Positions 33,620 to 42,468 of a stretch of 64,000 nucleotides of DNA are shown piece by piece. The stretch lies in contig NZ_CP034072.1 of assembly GCF_003855255.1 (NCBI RefSeq), positions 3,693,875-3,757,874 on the forward strand. The letters are read 5' to 3'. The notes under the pieces are model-generated. The model was not told the origin of the DNA and did not search any database. It saw nothing but the letters and a program-made list of their open reading frames with translations. This stretch comes from Mycolicibacterium nivoides. Its GTDB lineage: Bacteria; Actinomycetota; Actinomycetes; Mycobacteriales; Mycobacteriaceae. Every line of letters starts with the position of its first letter. The stretch's first letter is position 1. Both the position numbers and the translations under genes were made by a program.

Positions 33620-33718
33620 GTGGTGCTCTTCTTCGAGATAATGCTCGTCGCGGCCGTCGTGGTCATCACGTGGTTCGCGTTGTACGCGCTGTACCGCCTC
33701 GTCACCGACGAGTCGTGA
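33620..33718 (+). CDS. Small membrane protein upstream of nitrobindin
   Basis: This is a 32-residue protein: [19 protein letters not shown] then [13 protein letters not shown]. It is one transmembrane helix with a short charged C-terminus. The GTG start lies at 33620, and the TGA overlaps the GTG of the nitrobindin gene (GTGA), so expression is coupled. No family is recognised. The strict one-helix composition and the overlap argue for a real gene rather than a chance frame. Confidence 0.55.
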   Translation: MVLFFEIMLVAAVVVITWFALYALYRLVTDES

Positions 33719-34398
33719 CCTCCGACCGGGACATTCCAGCCGAGGCCTCCGGACCCGAGCCGGGCTCCGGTGACCGAGCCGTAGCGGCTGCCGCCGAGCG
33801 GGCCAAGGCCACGGCAGCCCGCAACATTCCGGTCTTCGACGACCTCCCGATGCCTGCCGACACCGCCAACCTGCGCGACGGCGTCGAACTCAACGACGCG
33901 CTGCTGGCGCTGTTGCCGTTGGTCGGCGTCTGGCGCGGTGAGGGCGAAGGCCGCGACACCCATGGCGACTACCGGTTCGGTCAGCAGATCGTGGTCTCCC
34001 ATGACGGCGGCGACTACCTGAACTGGGACTCGCGGTCCTGGCGGCTGAACGAATCGGGTGAATATGAATCCCCCGGCCTCCGCGAAAGCGGATTCTGGCG
34101 ATTCGTGACCGATCCCGATGATCCGACCGGCCGTGACGAGTCGCAGGCCATCGAACTGCTGCTGGCCCATTCGGCCGGCTATGTCGAACTTTTCTACGGC
34201 AAGCCCCTCACCCAGGCGTCCTGGGAGCTGGTGACCGATGCGCTGGCCCGCAGCAAGTCCGGGTTGCTGGTCGGGGGCGCCAAGCGCCTCTACGGCATCG
34301 TCGACGGCGGCGACCTTGGCTACGTCGAGGAACGTGTGGACGCTGACGGCGGTCTGGTACCGCATCTGTCGGCCCGGCTGTCACGGTTTGTCGGCTGA
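33715..34398 (+). CDS. Nitrobindin-like beta-barrel protein
   Basis: This is a cytoplasmic FABP-like ten-stranded barrel of 227 residues, corresponding to Rv0813c. The nitrobindin signature [18 protein letters not shown] (about 81-98) is present, as is a C-terminal histidine (His217, VPHLSARL) at the place of the haem-binding His. Nitrobindins bind ferric haem and isomerise peroxynitrite. Whether this paralogue keeps haem is uncertain. A disordered Pro/Ala-rich N-terminus (about 1-35) precedes the barrel. GTG 33715 gives the family length. Confidence 0.85.
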   Translation: MTSDRDIPAEASGPEPGSGDRAVAAAAERAKATAARNIPVFDDLPMPADTANLRDGVELNDALLALLPLVGVWRGEGEGRDTHGDYRFGQQIVVSHDGGDYLNWDSRSWRLNESGEYESPGLRESGFWRFVTDPDDPTGRDESQAIELLLAHSAGYVELFYGKPLTQASWELVTDALARSKSGLLVGGAKRLYGIVDGGDLGYVEERVDADGGLVPHLSARLSRFVG

Positions 34399-34649
34399 TG
34401 CGCCGGCCGATCATCGCGGCAGGTCTGCTTGCCGCAGCAGCTTTCCTCGGCGCGTGTTCGTCGGAGGGCCCGCAACCGGCTCCGACCTCACCGCCGCCCG
34501 AGCACGGGACCTATGCGCACTGCCTGTCCCAGCACGGCGTTCCCGCCGCGCCCGGCCCGGTCGCCGGTCCGCCGTCCGGGGTCGACGATCAGACCTGGCA
34601 GCAGGCCACCAAGGCGTGCTCGACGCTGGCGCCGGGCCCGAGCAGCTAG
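34398..34649 (+). CDS. Small putative lipoprotein, CLxQHG type
   Basis: This is an 83-residue exported protein. The lipobox LGAC places the lipidated Cys at residue 20. The mature part is Pro-rich with two further cysteines (AHCLSQHGVP and TKACSTLAP). The motif CLxQHGxP and the spacing to the last Cys recur in the protein encoded 220 bp downstream, so the two are paralogues. The start overlaps the nitrobindin stop (TGATG). Confidence 0.72.
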   Translation: MRRPIIAAGLLAAAAFLGACSSEGPQPAPTSPPPEHGTYAHCLSQHGVPAAPGPVAGPPSGVDDQTWQQATKACSTLAPGPSS

Positions 34650-34870
34650 GGCTAGCCTCCGCGCCCTGACTTGCGCGCCCAATCATGGATCGCCGCAACC
34701 GATCTCGGTGGCTTCAACCTGACTGCACCGGGCAGCTGTGCGCGAATTTGCGGAGAATCGTCTGACACCGTTTCGCAACCAATCACACAGCCGGCTCCAA
34801 GGGTGCTGATAACCCAAGCCCATTCAGCCGAAATAGCGTCGGTCGCGCACCAACCATCGAGGAGGTAAAT

Positions 34871-35329
34871 GTGTCCTTGTCATCGCTGCGCGCGGCCGTT
34901 TTCGGCGTCACCGGTGCAGCACTCGTCACTGGCATGGTGGCGTGTTCGTCCGGTTCGAGCACAGAGTCGCCCGATACCTCGGCGGCCACGTCGGCCTCGG
35001 AGTCGACGTCGGCCGCACCGGCAGCCTCGCCTCATGGCGCGTTCACCGATTGCCTGACCCAGCACGGCATCCCGGCCCCACCGAAGGGTGCGCCACCAGG
35101 TCCGCCGCCGGTGGGCGCGACCCCGCCCGCGGGCGCCCCGACGCCACCGCTGGACCCGGACGGGAAGCCGCTGCCGCCCCCGACCGACGCGAATGGCGAG
35201 CCACTGCCACCGCCGCCACCGATGGGCGAGGACGGCAAGCCATTGCCTCCGCCCGGTGTCGACCAGGCCCAGTGGGACGACGCCATGCAGGCCTGCCAGT
35301 CACTGGCGCCACAACCGCCACCGCGATAA
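34871..35329 (+). CDS. Proline-rich putative lipoprotein, CLxQHG type
   Basis: This is a 152-residue exported protein. The signal peptide ends in a lipobox-like MVAC (Cys25). The mature part has TDCLTQHGIPAPP, a long Pro/Gly/Asp-rich stretch with repeated DGKPLPPP and NGEPLPPP units (about 95-132), and a final MQACQSLAPQPP. It corresponds to the smaller upstream lipoprotein with the proline repeat inserted between the two Cys motifs. GGAGG precedes the GTG. The upstream 220 bp holds no other gene. Confidence 0.72.
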   Translation: MSLSSLRAAVFGVTGAALVTGMVACSSGSSTESPDTSAATSASESTSAAPAASPHGAFTDCLTQHGIPAPPKGAPPGPPPVGATPPAGAPTPPLDPDGKPLPPPTDANGEPLPPPPPMGEDGKPLPPPGVDQAQWDDAMQACQSLAPQPPPR

Positions 35330-35357
35330 CAGGGTTCGGCCTACCCCAGACATGGGG

Positions 35358-35409
35358 CGGCCCCCGAGCCGTGGTTCTTGGTTGGACAGACCGAGGGGCT
35401 CGGGGGCCG
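35358..35409. terminator. Strong hairpin between convergent genes
   Basis: A perfect 13-bp stem (CGGCCCCCGAGCC / GGCTCGGGGGCCG) with a 26-nt loop lies between the lipoprotein gene and the convergent pabC. There is no T-run. It is probably a bidirectional terminator. Confidence 0.6.
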
Positions 35410-35576
35410 GGTGGCTGCGGGGAATTCGCCAGCGCGCGCAGGCAATACCCCGGCGCTGCTAGCGGGCAGCCACCTCACATGTCCATAAGTCACTCAATTT
35501 GACGGACCACCTCCTTCCCTGTGTGCACACGAAGCTACCCCCGTCCGTGCACCCCGACAAGCGATTTATCCGCAGC

Positions 35577-36455
35577 TCAGCGATCGCTGACGATCGCCGC
35601 GTCGACCAGGCCGGAGATATCGGCTGCCAGCGGCGCATAGGGCAGCGGCTGCCCGTCCAGGGTGTGCACCCGGGCCGCGAGGGTGATGCTGGAAATCAGC
35701 CAAACACCCTGCGCCGTAAGCAGATCCGCCGGCTTGAGGGCACGGAAGTCGCAGTCATAGCCCTTGTTGCGAGCCACCTCGAACAGTGCCTGTTGGGTGG
35801 TGCCGCGCAGGATCGGATACCAGGGCGGCGGGGTGAGCAGAAGCGGCCGGCCGTCGTCACCTTCGGCCGCGATGACCACGGTGGAACGCGGCCCCTCCAG
35901 CAGGTAGCCGTCGGAGCTGACGAAGATCACGTCACCGGCACCCTGGCGCTCGGCGTGCCGCAGCGCGGCCATGTTGACCGCGTAGGACAGGGTCTTGGCG
36001 CCGGCGACCAGCCACGGCATGTCGCTGGCATTCAGGGGCAGCCCGCGGTCGAGGGTGATCGCCGCCAGCCCGTCCCGCCGCACCCCGGCCACCCGGTCGG
36101 CCAGCGCGCCGATGGTGGCGAACGCCGTCGCCGGTCCGCCGCTCTCCCGCCCGCGGCTGTAGACCAGGCGCAGCACGCCGTCGCCGTCGTTCTCGGCGGT
36201 CCAGCGTGCGGCCCCCGACGCGACCGCCGCCCGCCAGGCGTCCAGATCCGGCTCTGGCAGATCCAGCATCTTGGCGGATTGGGTCAGCCGCCCCAAGTGC
36301 GCCTCGAGCAGACAGGGTCTGCCGTCACGCACCAGCAGCGTCTCGAAAACCCCGTCGCCGCGCACCGCGGCCAGATCGTCGGCGTGCAGCAGCGGAGCGT
36401 TGGGGTCGTGGATCTGGCCGTCAAGGGTGACCAGCACGGCTGGTTGGCTCGCCAT
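35577..36455 (-). CDS. pabC: 4-Amino-4-deoxychorismate lyase (PabC-like)
   Basis: This is a fold-type IV PLP enzyme of 292 residues, releasing p-aminobenzoate for folate synthesis. The aminotransferase-IV pattern is clear: ADDLAAVRGDGVFETLLV, the PLP lysine in AGAKTLSYAVNMAAL, then VIFVSSDGYLLEGPRSTVVI. ATG 36455 gives MASQPAVLVTLDG. A branched-chain or D-amino-acid aminotransferase of the same fold is the alternative. The M. tuberculosis gene at this place, Rv0812, is generally called an aminodeoxychorismate lyase. It is divergent from ygfZ. Confidence 0.85.
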   Translation of the reverse strand: MASQPAVLVTLDGQIHDPNAPLLHADDLAAVRGDGVFETLLVRDGRPCLLEAHLGRLTQSAKMLDLPEPDLDAWRAAVASGAARWTAENDGDGVLRLVYSRGRESGGPATAFATIGALADRVAGVRRDGLAAITLDRGLPLNASDMPWLVAGAKTLSYAVNMAALRHAERQGAGDVIFVSSDGYLLEGPRSTVVIAAEGDDGRPLLLTPPPWYPILRGTTQQALFEVARNKGYDCDFRALKPADLLTAQGVWLISSITLAARVHTLDGQPLPYAPLAADISGLVDAAIVSDR

Positions 36456-36509
36456 GGGGCCAAAGCGTAGCTGCGGGCCAAGAGCCGCTGGCGCCGAGAG
36501 CGACAAACG

Positions 36510-36515
36510 TAGAGT
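36510..36515 (+). promoter_or_regulatory. -10 element of leaderless ygfZ promoter
   Basis: TAGAGT ends 6 nt before the ATG at 36522, the spacing expected for a leaderless mycobacterial transcript. Confidence 0.5.
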
Positions 36516-36521
36516 TGGCCT

Positions 36522-37616
36522 ATGACTGCACCACCGCCAGCAGTGCCCACGCCCGAAGGCAGCCCCGACGCCGGGGCCGTCTGGCATTACGGCGATCCGC
36601 TCGGCGAACAACAGGCCGCGGCGGGTGCCGCGGTTCTGGTCGACCGGTCGCACCGCGCAGTCCTGACCCTGACCGGCAAGGACCATCAGACGTGGCTGCA
36701 CAGCATCTCGAGCCAGCACGTCAGCGCCTTGCCGGATGGCGTGGTCACCGAGAACCTGAGCCTGGATTTGCAGGGCCGTGTCGAAGATCACTGGATTCAG
36801 ACCGACCTCGGCGGCACCACGTACCTGGACACCGAACCGTGGCGGGGCGAACCGCTGCTGGCCTACCTGCGCAAGATGGTGTTCTGGTCCGACGTGCAGA
36901 TCGAACCCGCGGATATGGCGGTGCTGTCCCTACTCGGGCCCGGGCTTGCCGATGAGCAGGTCATCAAGGCCCTGGACTGCGCAGAGCTGCCCGAGGAGGC
37001 GACGGCGGTCGCACTGCCCGGCGGCGGGTTCCTGCGCCGGCTGCCCGCCCCCGGAATCGAACTGGACCTGGTGGTGCCGCGAGAGGCAGTCGCCGAGTAC
37101 ACCCGGCGGCTGACCGACGCCGGCGTGCGGCCGGCCGGGATCTGGGCCTACGAGGCGCACCGCGTGGCCTCCGGGCGCCCGCGGTTGGGGGTCGACACCG
37201 ACGAGCGCACCATTCCGCACGAGGTCGGCTGGATCGGCGGCCCGGGTGTCGGAGCGGTCCACCTGGACAAGGGCTGCTACCGCGGTCAGGAGACCGTCGC
37301 ACGGGTGCACAACCTGGGCAAACCACCCCGGATGCTGGTGATCCTGCAGCTCGACGGCTCCTCTGACCGGCCCGTGACGGGTGACGCGGTGACCGCGGGC
37401 GGCCGGAACGTCGGCCGGATCGGCACCGTCGTCGAGCACGTCGACGACGGCCCGATCGCGTTGGCCCTGGTCAAACGGGGACTGCCGGCCGATACCGAGT
37501 TGGTCGCCGGTGACGAGGCGCAGGCACCCGCCGTGATCGACCCCGATTCCCTGCCGGAGGCGGATGCCACCGCCGGCGCCGGCCGGGCGGCAGTGGATCG
37601 GCTCCGGGGGCGTTAA
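36522..37616 (+). CDS. ygfZ: YgfZ/GcvT-like folate-binding protein
   Basis: This is a cytoplasmic protein of 364 residues related to the glycine-cleavage T-protein. The YgfZ signature K-G-C-Y-R-G-Q-E with Cys252 is intact. YgfZ proteins use folate to support iron-sulfur cluster assembly or repair. The T-protein fold is visible in VLTLTGKDHQTWLHSI and the C-terminal barrel. It corresponds to Rv0811c. The adjacent pabC makes a folate precursor, a thematic link that may be coincidental. Confidence 0.9.
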   Translation: MTAPPPAVPTPEGSPDAGAVWHYGDPLGEQQAAAGAAVLVDRSHRAVLTLTGKDHQTWLHSISSQHVSALPDGVVTENLSLDLQGRVEDHWIQTDLGGTTYLDTEPWRGEPLLAYLRKMVFWSDVQIEPADMAVLSLLGPGLADEQVIKALDCAELPEEATAVALPGGGFLRRLPAPGIELDLVVPREAVAEYTRRLTDAGVRPAGIWAYEAHRVASGRPRLGVDTDERTIPHEVGWIGGPGVGAVHLDKGCYRGQETVARVHNLGKPPRMLVILQLDGSSDRPVTGDAVTAGGRNVGRIGTVVEHVDDGPIALALVKRGLPADTELVAGDEAQAPAVIDPDSLPEADATAGAGRAAVDRLRGR

Positions 37617-37880
37617 GCCGCCGCCCAGGCCATCAGCACGTAAACTCACTCGGTCACCGACGACGTGACGACCGTCTCTGCGCGGATCCTCGCGATCTTG
37701 GTGACGGTCGTGCTGCTGTGCAACGACGCACGGTAGCCGGGCCCGTAGCCACTCGATGTGAGGTAGGGCCTGACAGCACTTCTCGGACGGGCACGGTAAA
37801 GTGTTGGCAGGAAATAAAGACACACAGATCGGAGCCGCCTAGCTATTGGGCCGCTCCGTTATTGCGCGAGGGGGTCCCCC

Positions 37881-38054
37881 ATGGGCCGCGGCCGGGCTAA
37901 GGCAAAGCAGACCAAGGTTGCACGTGACCTTAAGTACAGCTCGCCGAATACCGACTTCAGTCAGCTCCAACGTGAGCTGTCGGGATCTCCCGATTCCGGT
38001 GACGTCAATGACGATGCCGAAGACTGGTCGGGCGAGGACGACTGGCGGCGCTGA
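37881..38054 (+). CDS. DUF3073 small basic/acidic protein
   Basis: This is a 57-residue cytoplasmic protein. The basic N-terminus MGRGRAKAKQTKVARDLKYSS is invariant in actinobacterial DUF3073 proteins, and the C-terminus is acidic (DDAEDWSGEDDW). A GAGGGGGT SD precedes the ATG. The 264-bp upstream gap contains a short leader hairpin (CGGAGC 37830-37835 with GCTCCG 37853-37858). Function is unknown; the corresponding Rv0810c is widely conserved. Confidence 0.88.
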   Translation: MGRGRAKAKQTKVARDLKYSSPNTDFSQLQRELSGSPDSGDVNDDAEDWSGEDDWRR

Positions 38055-38084
38055 GCCGCCTGCATTCTGTCGCAGAACTTAGAT

Positions 38085-38128
38085 ACAGGTCGCGCTGATC
38101 GCGCACGTCGCTTACCAGCGCGGCCTGT
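38085..38128. terminator. Bidirectional terminator between DUF3073 and purM
   Basis: ACAGGTCGCGCTG (38085-38097) pairs with CAGCGCGGCCTGT (38116-38128) over 13 bp with one G-U pair and an 18-nt loop. It lies between two convergent genes. Confidence 0.65.
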
Positions 38129-38136
38129 CTATCTGT

Positions 38137-39228
38137 CTAGAACCGCGGATGCTGGCCGACCAGTTGGGCGCGCGCACTGTCCTTGCCGCCCTTCTTCACT
38201 GTTCCCAGCGTCCAGCAGTCCAGGTGCCGTGCGGTCAGGATGGCCAGCGCGCGATCGGTGTCCTCCGGGGCGACGACCGCGACCATCCCGACGCCCATGT
38301 TGAACGTCTTCTCCATCTCGGCACGCTCGATGCGTCCGCGCTGGGCGATCATCTGGAACACGGGTGCCGGCGTCCACGTACCGCGATCCAGCTCTGCGGT
38401 CAGGCCGTGGGGCACCACGCGCTCCAGGTTGCCCGCCAAGCCGCCGCCGGTCACGTGGCAGAACGTACGCACCTGCGTCTCTGCGGCCAGCGCCAGGCAG
38501 TCCTTGGCATAGATGCGGGTCGGTTCCAGCAACTCCTCGCCGAGAGTGCGCCCGAACTCCTCGACGTGCCCGGCCAGATTCATCCGGTCGATCTCCAGCA
38601 GCACCTTGCGGGCCAGCGAGTAGCCGTTGGAGTGCAGCCCGCTGGACCTCATGGCGATGATCACGTCGCCGGGGCGGACGCGATCGGGTCCGAGCACGTT
38701 GTCGGCCTCGACGATGCCGACGCCGGTCGCGGAGATGTCGTAGTGGTCGGGTTCCATCAGCCCGGGGTGTTCGGCCGTCTCGCCGCCCAGCAGCGCGCAG
38801 CCGGCCTGGACACAGCCTTCGGCGATGCCTGACACGATGGCGCTGACCCGCTCGGGGACGGTACGGCCGACGGCGATGTAGTCCTGCAGGAACAGCGGCT
38901 CGGCGCCGCACACCACGAGGTCGTCGACCACCATGGCGACCAGGTCCAGCCCGACGGTGTCGTGCTTGTCCATGGCCTGGGCGACGGCGAGCTTGGTGCC
39001 CACACCGTCGGTCGAGGCGGCCAGCACCGGCTCGCGGTATCCGCCCCGTAAGGCGAACAGTCCGGCAAAGCCGCCGAGACCGCCCCTGACCTCAGGTCGG
39101 GTCGCCTTGGCGGCGAGGGGTTTGAAGAGTTCAACAGCGCGGTCACCGGCTTCGATATCCACTCCGGCCGACGCGTACGAAATGCTGTTGTGTTCGGCGA
39201 TGCCGTGCTGTTCGGCGCCCTTAGTCAT
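38137..39228 (-). CDS. purM: Phosphoribosylformylglycinamidine cyclo-ligase PurM
   Basis: AIR synthetase, step five of purine synthesis: it closes the imidazole ring of FGAM with ATP. It has 363 residues. The family blocks SYASAGVDIEAGDRAV, ASTDGVGTKLAVA, DLVAMVVDDLVVCGAEPLFLQDY and HVTGGGLAGNLERVVP are present. ATG 39228 matches the known mycobacterial N-terminus; an in-frame GTG at 39288 would add 20 poorly conserved residues. It follows purF in the same operon with an 84-bp gap. Confidence 0.96.
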   Translation of the reverse strand: MTKGAEQHGIAEHNSISYASAGVDIEAGDRAVELFKPLAAKATRPEVRGGLGGFAGLFALRGGYREPVLAASTDGVGTKLAVAQAMDKHDTVGLDLVAMVVDDLVVCGAEPLFLQDYIAVGRTVPERVSAIVSGIAEGCVQAGCALLGGETAEHPGLMEPDHYDISATGVGIVEADNVLGPDRVRPGDVIIAMRSSGLHSNGYSLARKVLLEIDRMNLAGHVEEFGRTLGEELLEPTRIYAKDCLALAAETQVRTFCHVTGGGLAGNLERVVPHGLTAELDRGTWTPAPVFQMIAQRGRIERAEMEKTFNMGVGMVAVVAPEDTDRALAILTARHLDCWTLGTVKKGGKDSARAQLVGQHPRF

Positions 39229-39312
39229 CGCAAGCAAGGCTACCGCCCCGCTGTCACGGGGGTACAGCGCAGGAGGTGTTAAGGACACCTCAAGGACGCC
39301 GCGACCGTGACG

Positions 39313-40845
39313 TCAGGGCCTGCGCAGCGCCGATGCGTTGTCGTTGTCGGACTGCAGTGGAATGCCGGTGCGTGCCGCGGTGGCCAGCATCTGCTCGATG
39401 ACGTTCTTGCCCAGTGCGGTCTCGCCGGGCAGTTCGATCGGGTAGTTCCCGTCGAAACAGGCCGAGCACAGCCGGGTGGGCGGTTGCTCGGTGGCCGCGA
39501 TCATGCCCTGCTGGGAGATGTAGCCCAGGCTGTCGGCACCGATGGCGTGCCGCACCGCCTCCAGCATCTCGCCCGGGTGCTCGGCGGATGCCGCGTTGGC
39601 GATGAGCTCGGCCGGGGTGGCGAAGTCGATGCCGTAGAAGCAGGGCCATTTCACCGGCGGCGAGGCGATCCGGACGTGGACCTCCAGCGCCCCCGCCTCA
39701 CGCAGCATCCGGACCAGAGCGCGCTGGGTGTTGCCGCGCACGATCGAATCGTCGACCACGATGAGCCGCTTGCCGCGGATGACCTCGCGCAGCGGGTTGA
39801 GCTTGAGCCGGATACCCAGCTGCCGGATGGTCTGCGAGGGCTGGATGAAGGTGCGGCCGACGTAGGCGTTCTTCATCAGGCCCTGCCCGAACGGGATCCC
39901 GGATTCCTGCGCGTAGCCGACGGCGGCCGGCGTTCCCGACTCCGGGACGCCGATCACCAGGTCGGCGTCGATCGGGTGCTCGCGGGCCAGCCGCCGGCCG
40001 ATGTCGACGCGCGTGGCGTGCACCGAGCGGCCCACCAGCGTGCTGTCGGGCCGGGCCAGGTAGACGTACTCGAAGACGCAGCCCTTGGGTTCGGGGTTGG
40101 CGAACCGGGTGGAGCGGACGCCGTCGGCATCGATGGCCAGGAGTTCACCGGGTTCGATGTCGCGGACGAACGAAGCGCCGACGATGTCGAGCGCGGCGGT
40201 TTCGGAGGCCACCACCCAGCCGCGGTCGAGCCGGCCGAGCGCCAGCGGGCGCACGCCGTGCGGGTCGCGGGCGGCATAGAGGGTGTTCTCGTCCATGAAG
40301 GTCAGGCAGAACGCGCCGCGGACGGTGGGCAGCAGGTCCAGGGCGGCCTGTTCCAGCGTCGCGTCGGCGGCCCCGTGCGCCAGGAGCGCCCCGAGGATGT
40401 CGGAATCGGTGGTGGCGGCCGGGGCGCCCTTCATGTCGATCAGCCCGGCTTCACGGGCCCGGGTTGCCAGCTCCGCGGTGTTGACCAGGTTGCCGTTGTG
40501 GCCGAGGGCGACACCGGTCCCGGCGGCGGTGTTGCGGAACACCGGCTGGGCGTTCTCCCACGTGGTGGATCCGGTGGTGGAGTAGCGACAGTGTCCGACG
40601 GCGACATGGCCCGGCATTGCAGCCAGGGTCTGCTCGTCGAATACCTGACTGACCAGCCCGAGGTCTTTGAACACCAGGATCTGGGAGCCGTCGGAAACGG
40701 CGATGCCCGCTGCTTCCTGGCCACGGTGCTGCAGCGCGTACAGGCCGTAGTAGGTGAGCTTGGCAACGTCTTCACCCGGGGCCCAGACCCCGAATACGCC
40801 GCACTCTTCGCGCGGTTCGTTTTCGTCGAGTTGCTGCACAGTCAC
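39313..40845 (-). CDS. purF: Amidophosphoribosyltransferase PurF
   Basis: This is the committed first enzyme of purine synthesis, 510 residues. The glutaminase domain is an Ntn hydrolase whose nucleophile Cys15 (REE-CGVFGVW) is exposed by propeptide cleavage. The PRPP loop VVDDSIVRGNT (about 365-375) is intact. C-terminal cysteines in LCSACFDG fit the iron-sulfur form of the enzyme. GTG 40845 was chosen because GGGAG lies about 10 nt upstream. The longer frame has no start there that resembles relatives. Confidence 0.96.
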   Translation of the reverse strand: MTVQQLDENEPREECGVFGVWAPGEDVAKLTYYGLYALQHRGQEAAGIAVSDGSQILVFKDLGLVSQVFDEQTLAAMPGHVAVGHCRYSTTGSTTWENAQPVFRNTAAGTGVALGHNGNLVNTAELATRAREAGLIDMKGAPAATTDSDILGALLAHGAADATLEQAALDLLPTVRGAFCLTFMDENTLYAARDPHGVRPLALGRLDRGWVVASETAALDIVGASFVRDIEPGELLAIDADGVRSTRFANPEPKGCVFEYVYLARPDSTLVGRSVHATRVDIGRRLAREHPIDADLVIGVPESGTPAAVGYAQESGIPFGQGLMKNAYVGRTFIQPSQTIRQLGIRLKLNPLREVIRGKRLIVVDDSIVRGNTQRALVRMLREAGALEVHVRIASPPVKWPCFYGIDFATPAELIANAASAEHPGEMLEAVRHAIGADSLGYISQQGMIAATEQPPTRLCSACFDGNYPIELPGETALGKNVIEQMLATAARTGIPLQSDNDNASALRRP

Positions 40846-41065
40846 GATAGGGCTGCTCCCGGGGCGGCGGTTGGTGACATAACCGAGTCTACGGTCCAGG
40901 CGGGCCAACGAAAGAATCGAATGGCCGGTCTGGCACCGGCTTTTCCAACGGCGGGCGACACGATCGCCATTCCCGCACCCATCCACCGGGGTGTGGCCAG
41001 CCGTACCCGGATCCGTCGGGATAACCCCATCGACCCACTACATGCCAACGGCAAGGATGGATTTC

Positions 41066-42409
41066 GTGACGCGTCAACTCTCCGAGAAGCCGGCAACCGA
41101 TCCCCTCGATTCCGACGCGGAGGCCCGGCCGCAACAGTGGCCGGAGGTGACGAAGATCGCATTCCGGTTCTGCTTCCTGTACTTCGGCCTGTTCTGTCTG
41201 CTGTTCGCGCAGATCACGTTCGCCTTCCTGGGGGTCGTCGGCCACTGGCTCCCGGATCGGGCGGTGATGTGGCAGATGACGGCCTTCGGCCCGCTGGTGA
41301 GCTGGGTCGGCAGTCATGTCTTCGGCGTCGAGGCGGTTCTGCATCAGGACTCGGGCAGCGGAGACCAGGCCGCGATCTGGGTGATGATCTTCTGCCTGCT
41401 GGTGTTCGCGGTCGTCGGCACGGCGGTGTGGTCGTGGGTGGACCGGCAGCGACACGACTACTCGAGGCTGTGGGCCTGGTTCCTGACATTTGTGCGGCTG
41501 TGCGTGGGCGGCCAGATGCTGTTCTACGGATTCGCCAAGCTGGTGCCGACGCAGATGCCGGCGCCGCCGCTGGCGGCGTTGCTGCGCCCGTACGGCGAGT
41601 TCAGCCCGGCCTCGGTGCTGTGGCTCCAGGTCGGCAGCTCCTATCCGTACGAGATGGCGCTGGGCGCGGTCGAGGTTGTCGCCGGGTTGTTGCTGTTCCT
41701 GCCGCGGACCGCGACGCTGGGCGCCCTGCTCGGTGTGGCCAGCATGGTGCAGGTGTTCCTGCTGAACATGACCTTCGACGTGCCGGTGAAGATTCTCTCC
41801 GGACATCTGCTGCTGATGGGTCTGGTGCTGCTCGCCCCGCAATACCGCCGGCTGGCCGATTTCCTGGTGCTGCAGCGCAGCACCGAACCGGCGGTCCAGC
41901 CCGAACTGTTCGCCGACGCTCGGGCCAACACCATCGCGGCGCGGATACAGGCCGTACTCGGCATTTGGATCGTGGCCGGTTGTGTCCTGACCAGTTGGCA
42001 GAGCTGGAGCGAGTACGGCGGCGGCCGCGCCAAACCCGAGCTGTACGGGATCTGGACGGTGAGCCGCTTCGACGTCGACGGCGCAGCGGCACCGCCGCTG
42101 ACCACCGATCAGTACCGTTGGCAGCGCGTCGTTTTCGACCTGCCCGGGATACTCACCTACCAACGGATGAGCGGTGAATTGGTGGACACCCCGGTCAAGG
42201 TCGACGGGAACAACCTCACGGTGTCGGGGCCGGACGGCTCACCCCTGGCCACGCTCACCGCGTCCCGGCCGACCCCCGAGCAGCTGCGACTGACCGGTGA
42301 GTTGTCCGGCCGTGACGTCGCGATCTGGCTGGATCGGCAGGATCTGAACCAGTTCACCCTGCGGAACCGGGGCTTTCACTGGGTGCAGGAGTATCCCTAC
42401 TTCCGGTGA
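41066..42409 (+). CDS. DoxX-like multi-spanning membrane protein
   Basis: This is a 447-residue integral membrane protein of the DoxX/DoxD-like class. Hydrophobic helices lie at about 25-48, 110-130, 145-165, 195-215 and 220-262. A soluble C-terminal domain (about 320-447) carries DQYRWQRVVFDLPGILTYQRMSGE. The GTG at 41066 has AAGGA 8 nt upstream. ATG 41057 is possible but has no SD. It is divergent from purF. The physiological role is unknown. Confidence 0.75.
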   Translation: MTRQLSEKPATDPLDSDAEARPQQWPEVTKIAFRFCFLYFGLFCLLFAQITFAFLGVVGHWLPDRAVMWQMTAFGPLVSWVGSHVFGVEAVLHQDSGSGDQAAIWVMIFCLLVFAVVGTAVWSWVDRQRHDYSRLWAWFLTFVRLCVGGQMLFYGFAKLVPTQMPAPPLAALLRPYGEFSPASVLWLQVGSSYPYEMALGAVEVVAGLLLFLPRTATLGALLGVASMVQVFLLNMTFDVPVKILSGHLLLMGLVLLAPQYRRLADFLVLQRSTEPAVQPELFADARANTIAARIQAVLGIWIVAGCVLTSWQSWSEYGGGRAKPELYGIWTVSRFDVDGAAAPPLTTDQYRWQRVVFDLPGILTYQRMSGELVDTPVKVDGNNLTVSGPDGSPLATLTASRPTPEQLRLTGELSGRDVAIWLDRQDLNQFTLRNRGFHWVQEYPYFR

Positions 42410-42468
42410 GGCGTAGTGATCCCGATAGCCTCGTCGAGCACGTCGTCTGCCCTGCTTAGGAGGATTTT

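Noticed and set aside
33463..34365. Long minus-strand ORF opposite nitrobindin
   Set aside because: It is a third-position GC shadow of the plus-strand gene, which has a family match and coupled neighbours.
37665..37736. 23-codon hydrophobic ORF (GTG) between ygfZ and DUF3073
   Set aside because: No SD or clear -10 at leaderless spacing, and too short to judge. It could be checked by conservation.
39307..42177. 956-codon plus-strand ORF
   Set aside because: It lies antisense to purF, and the remainder is an out-of-frame shadow of the DoxX-like gene. Composition is Arg/Gly/Ala shadow-type.
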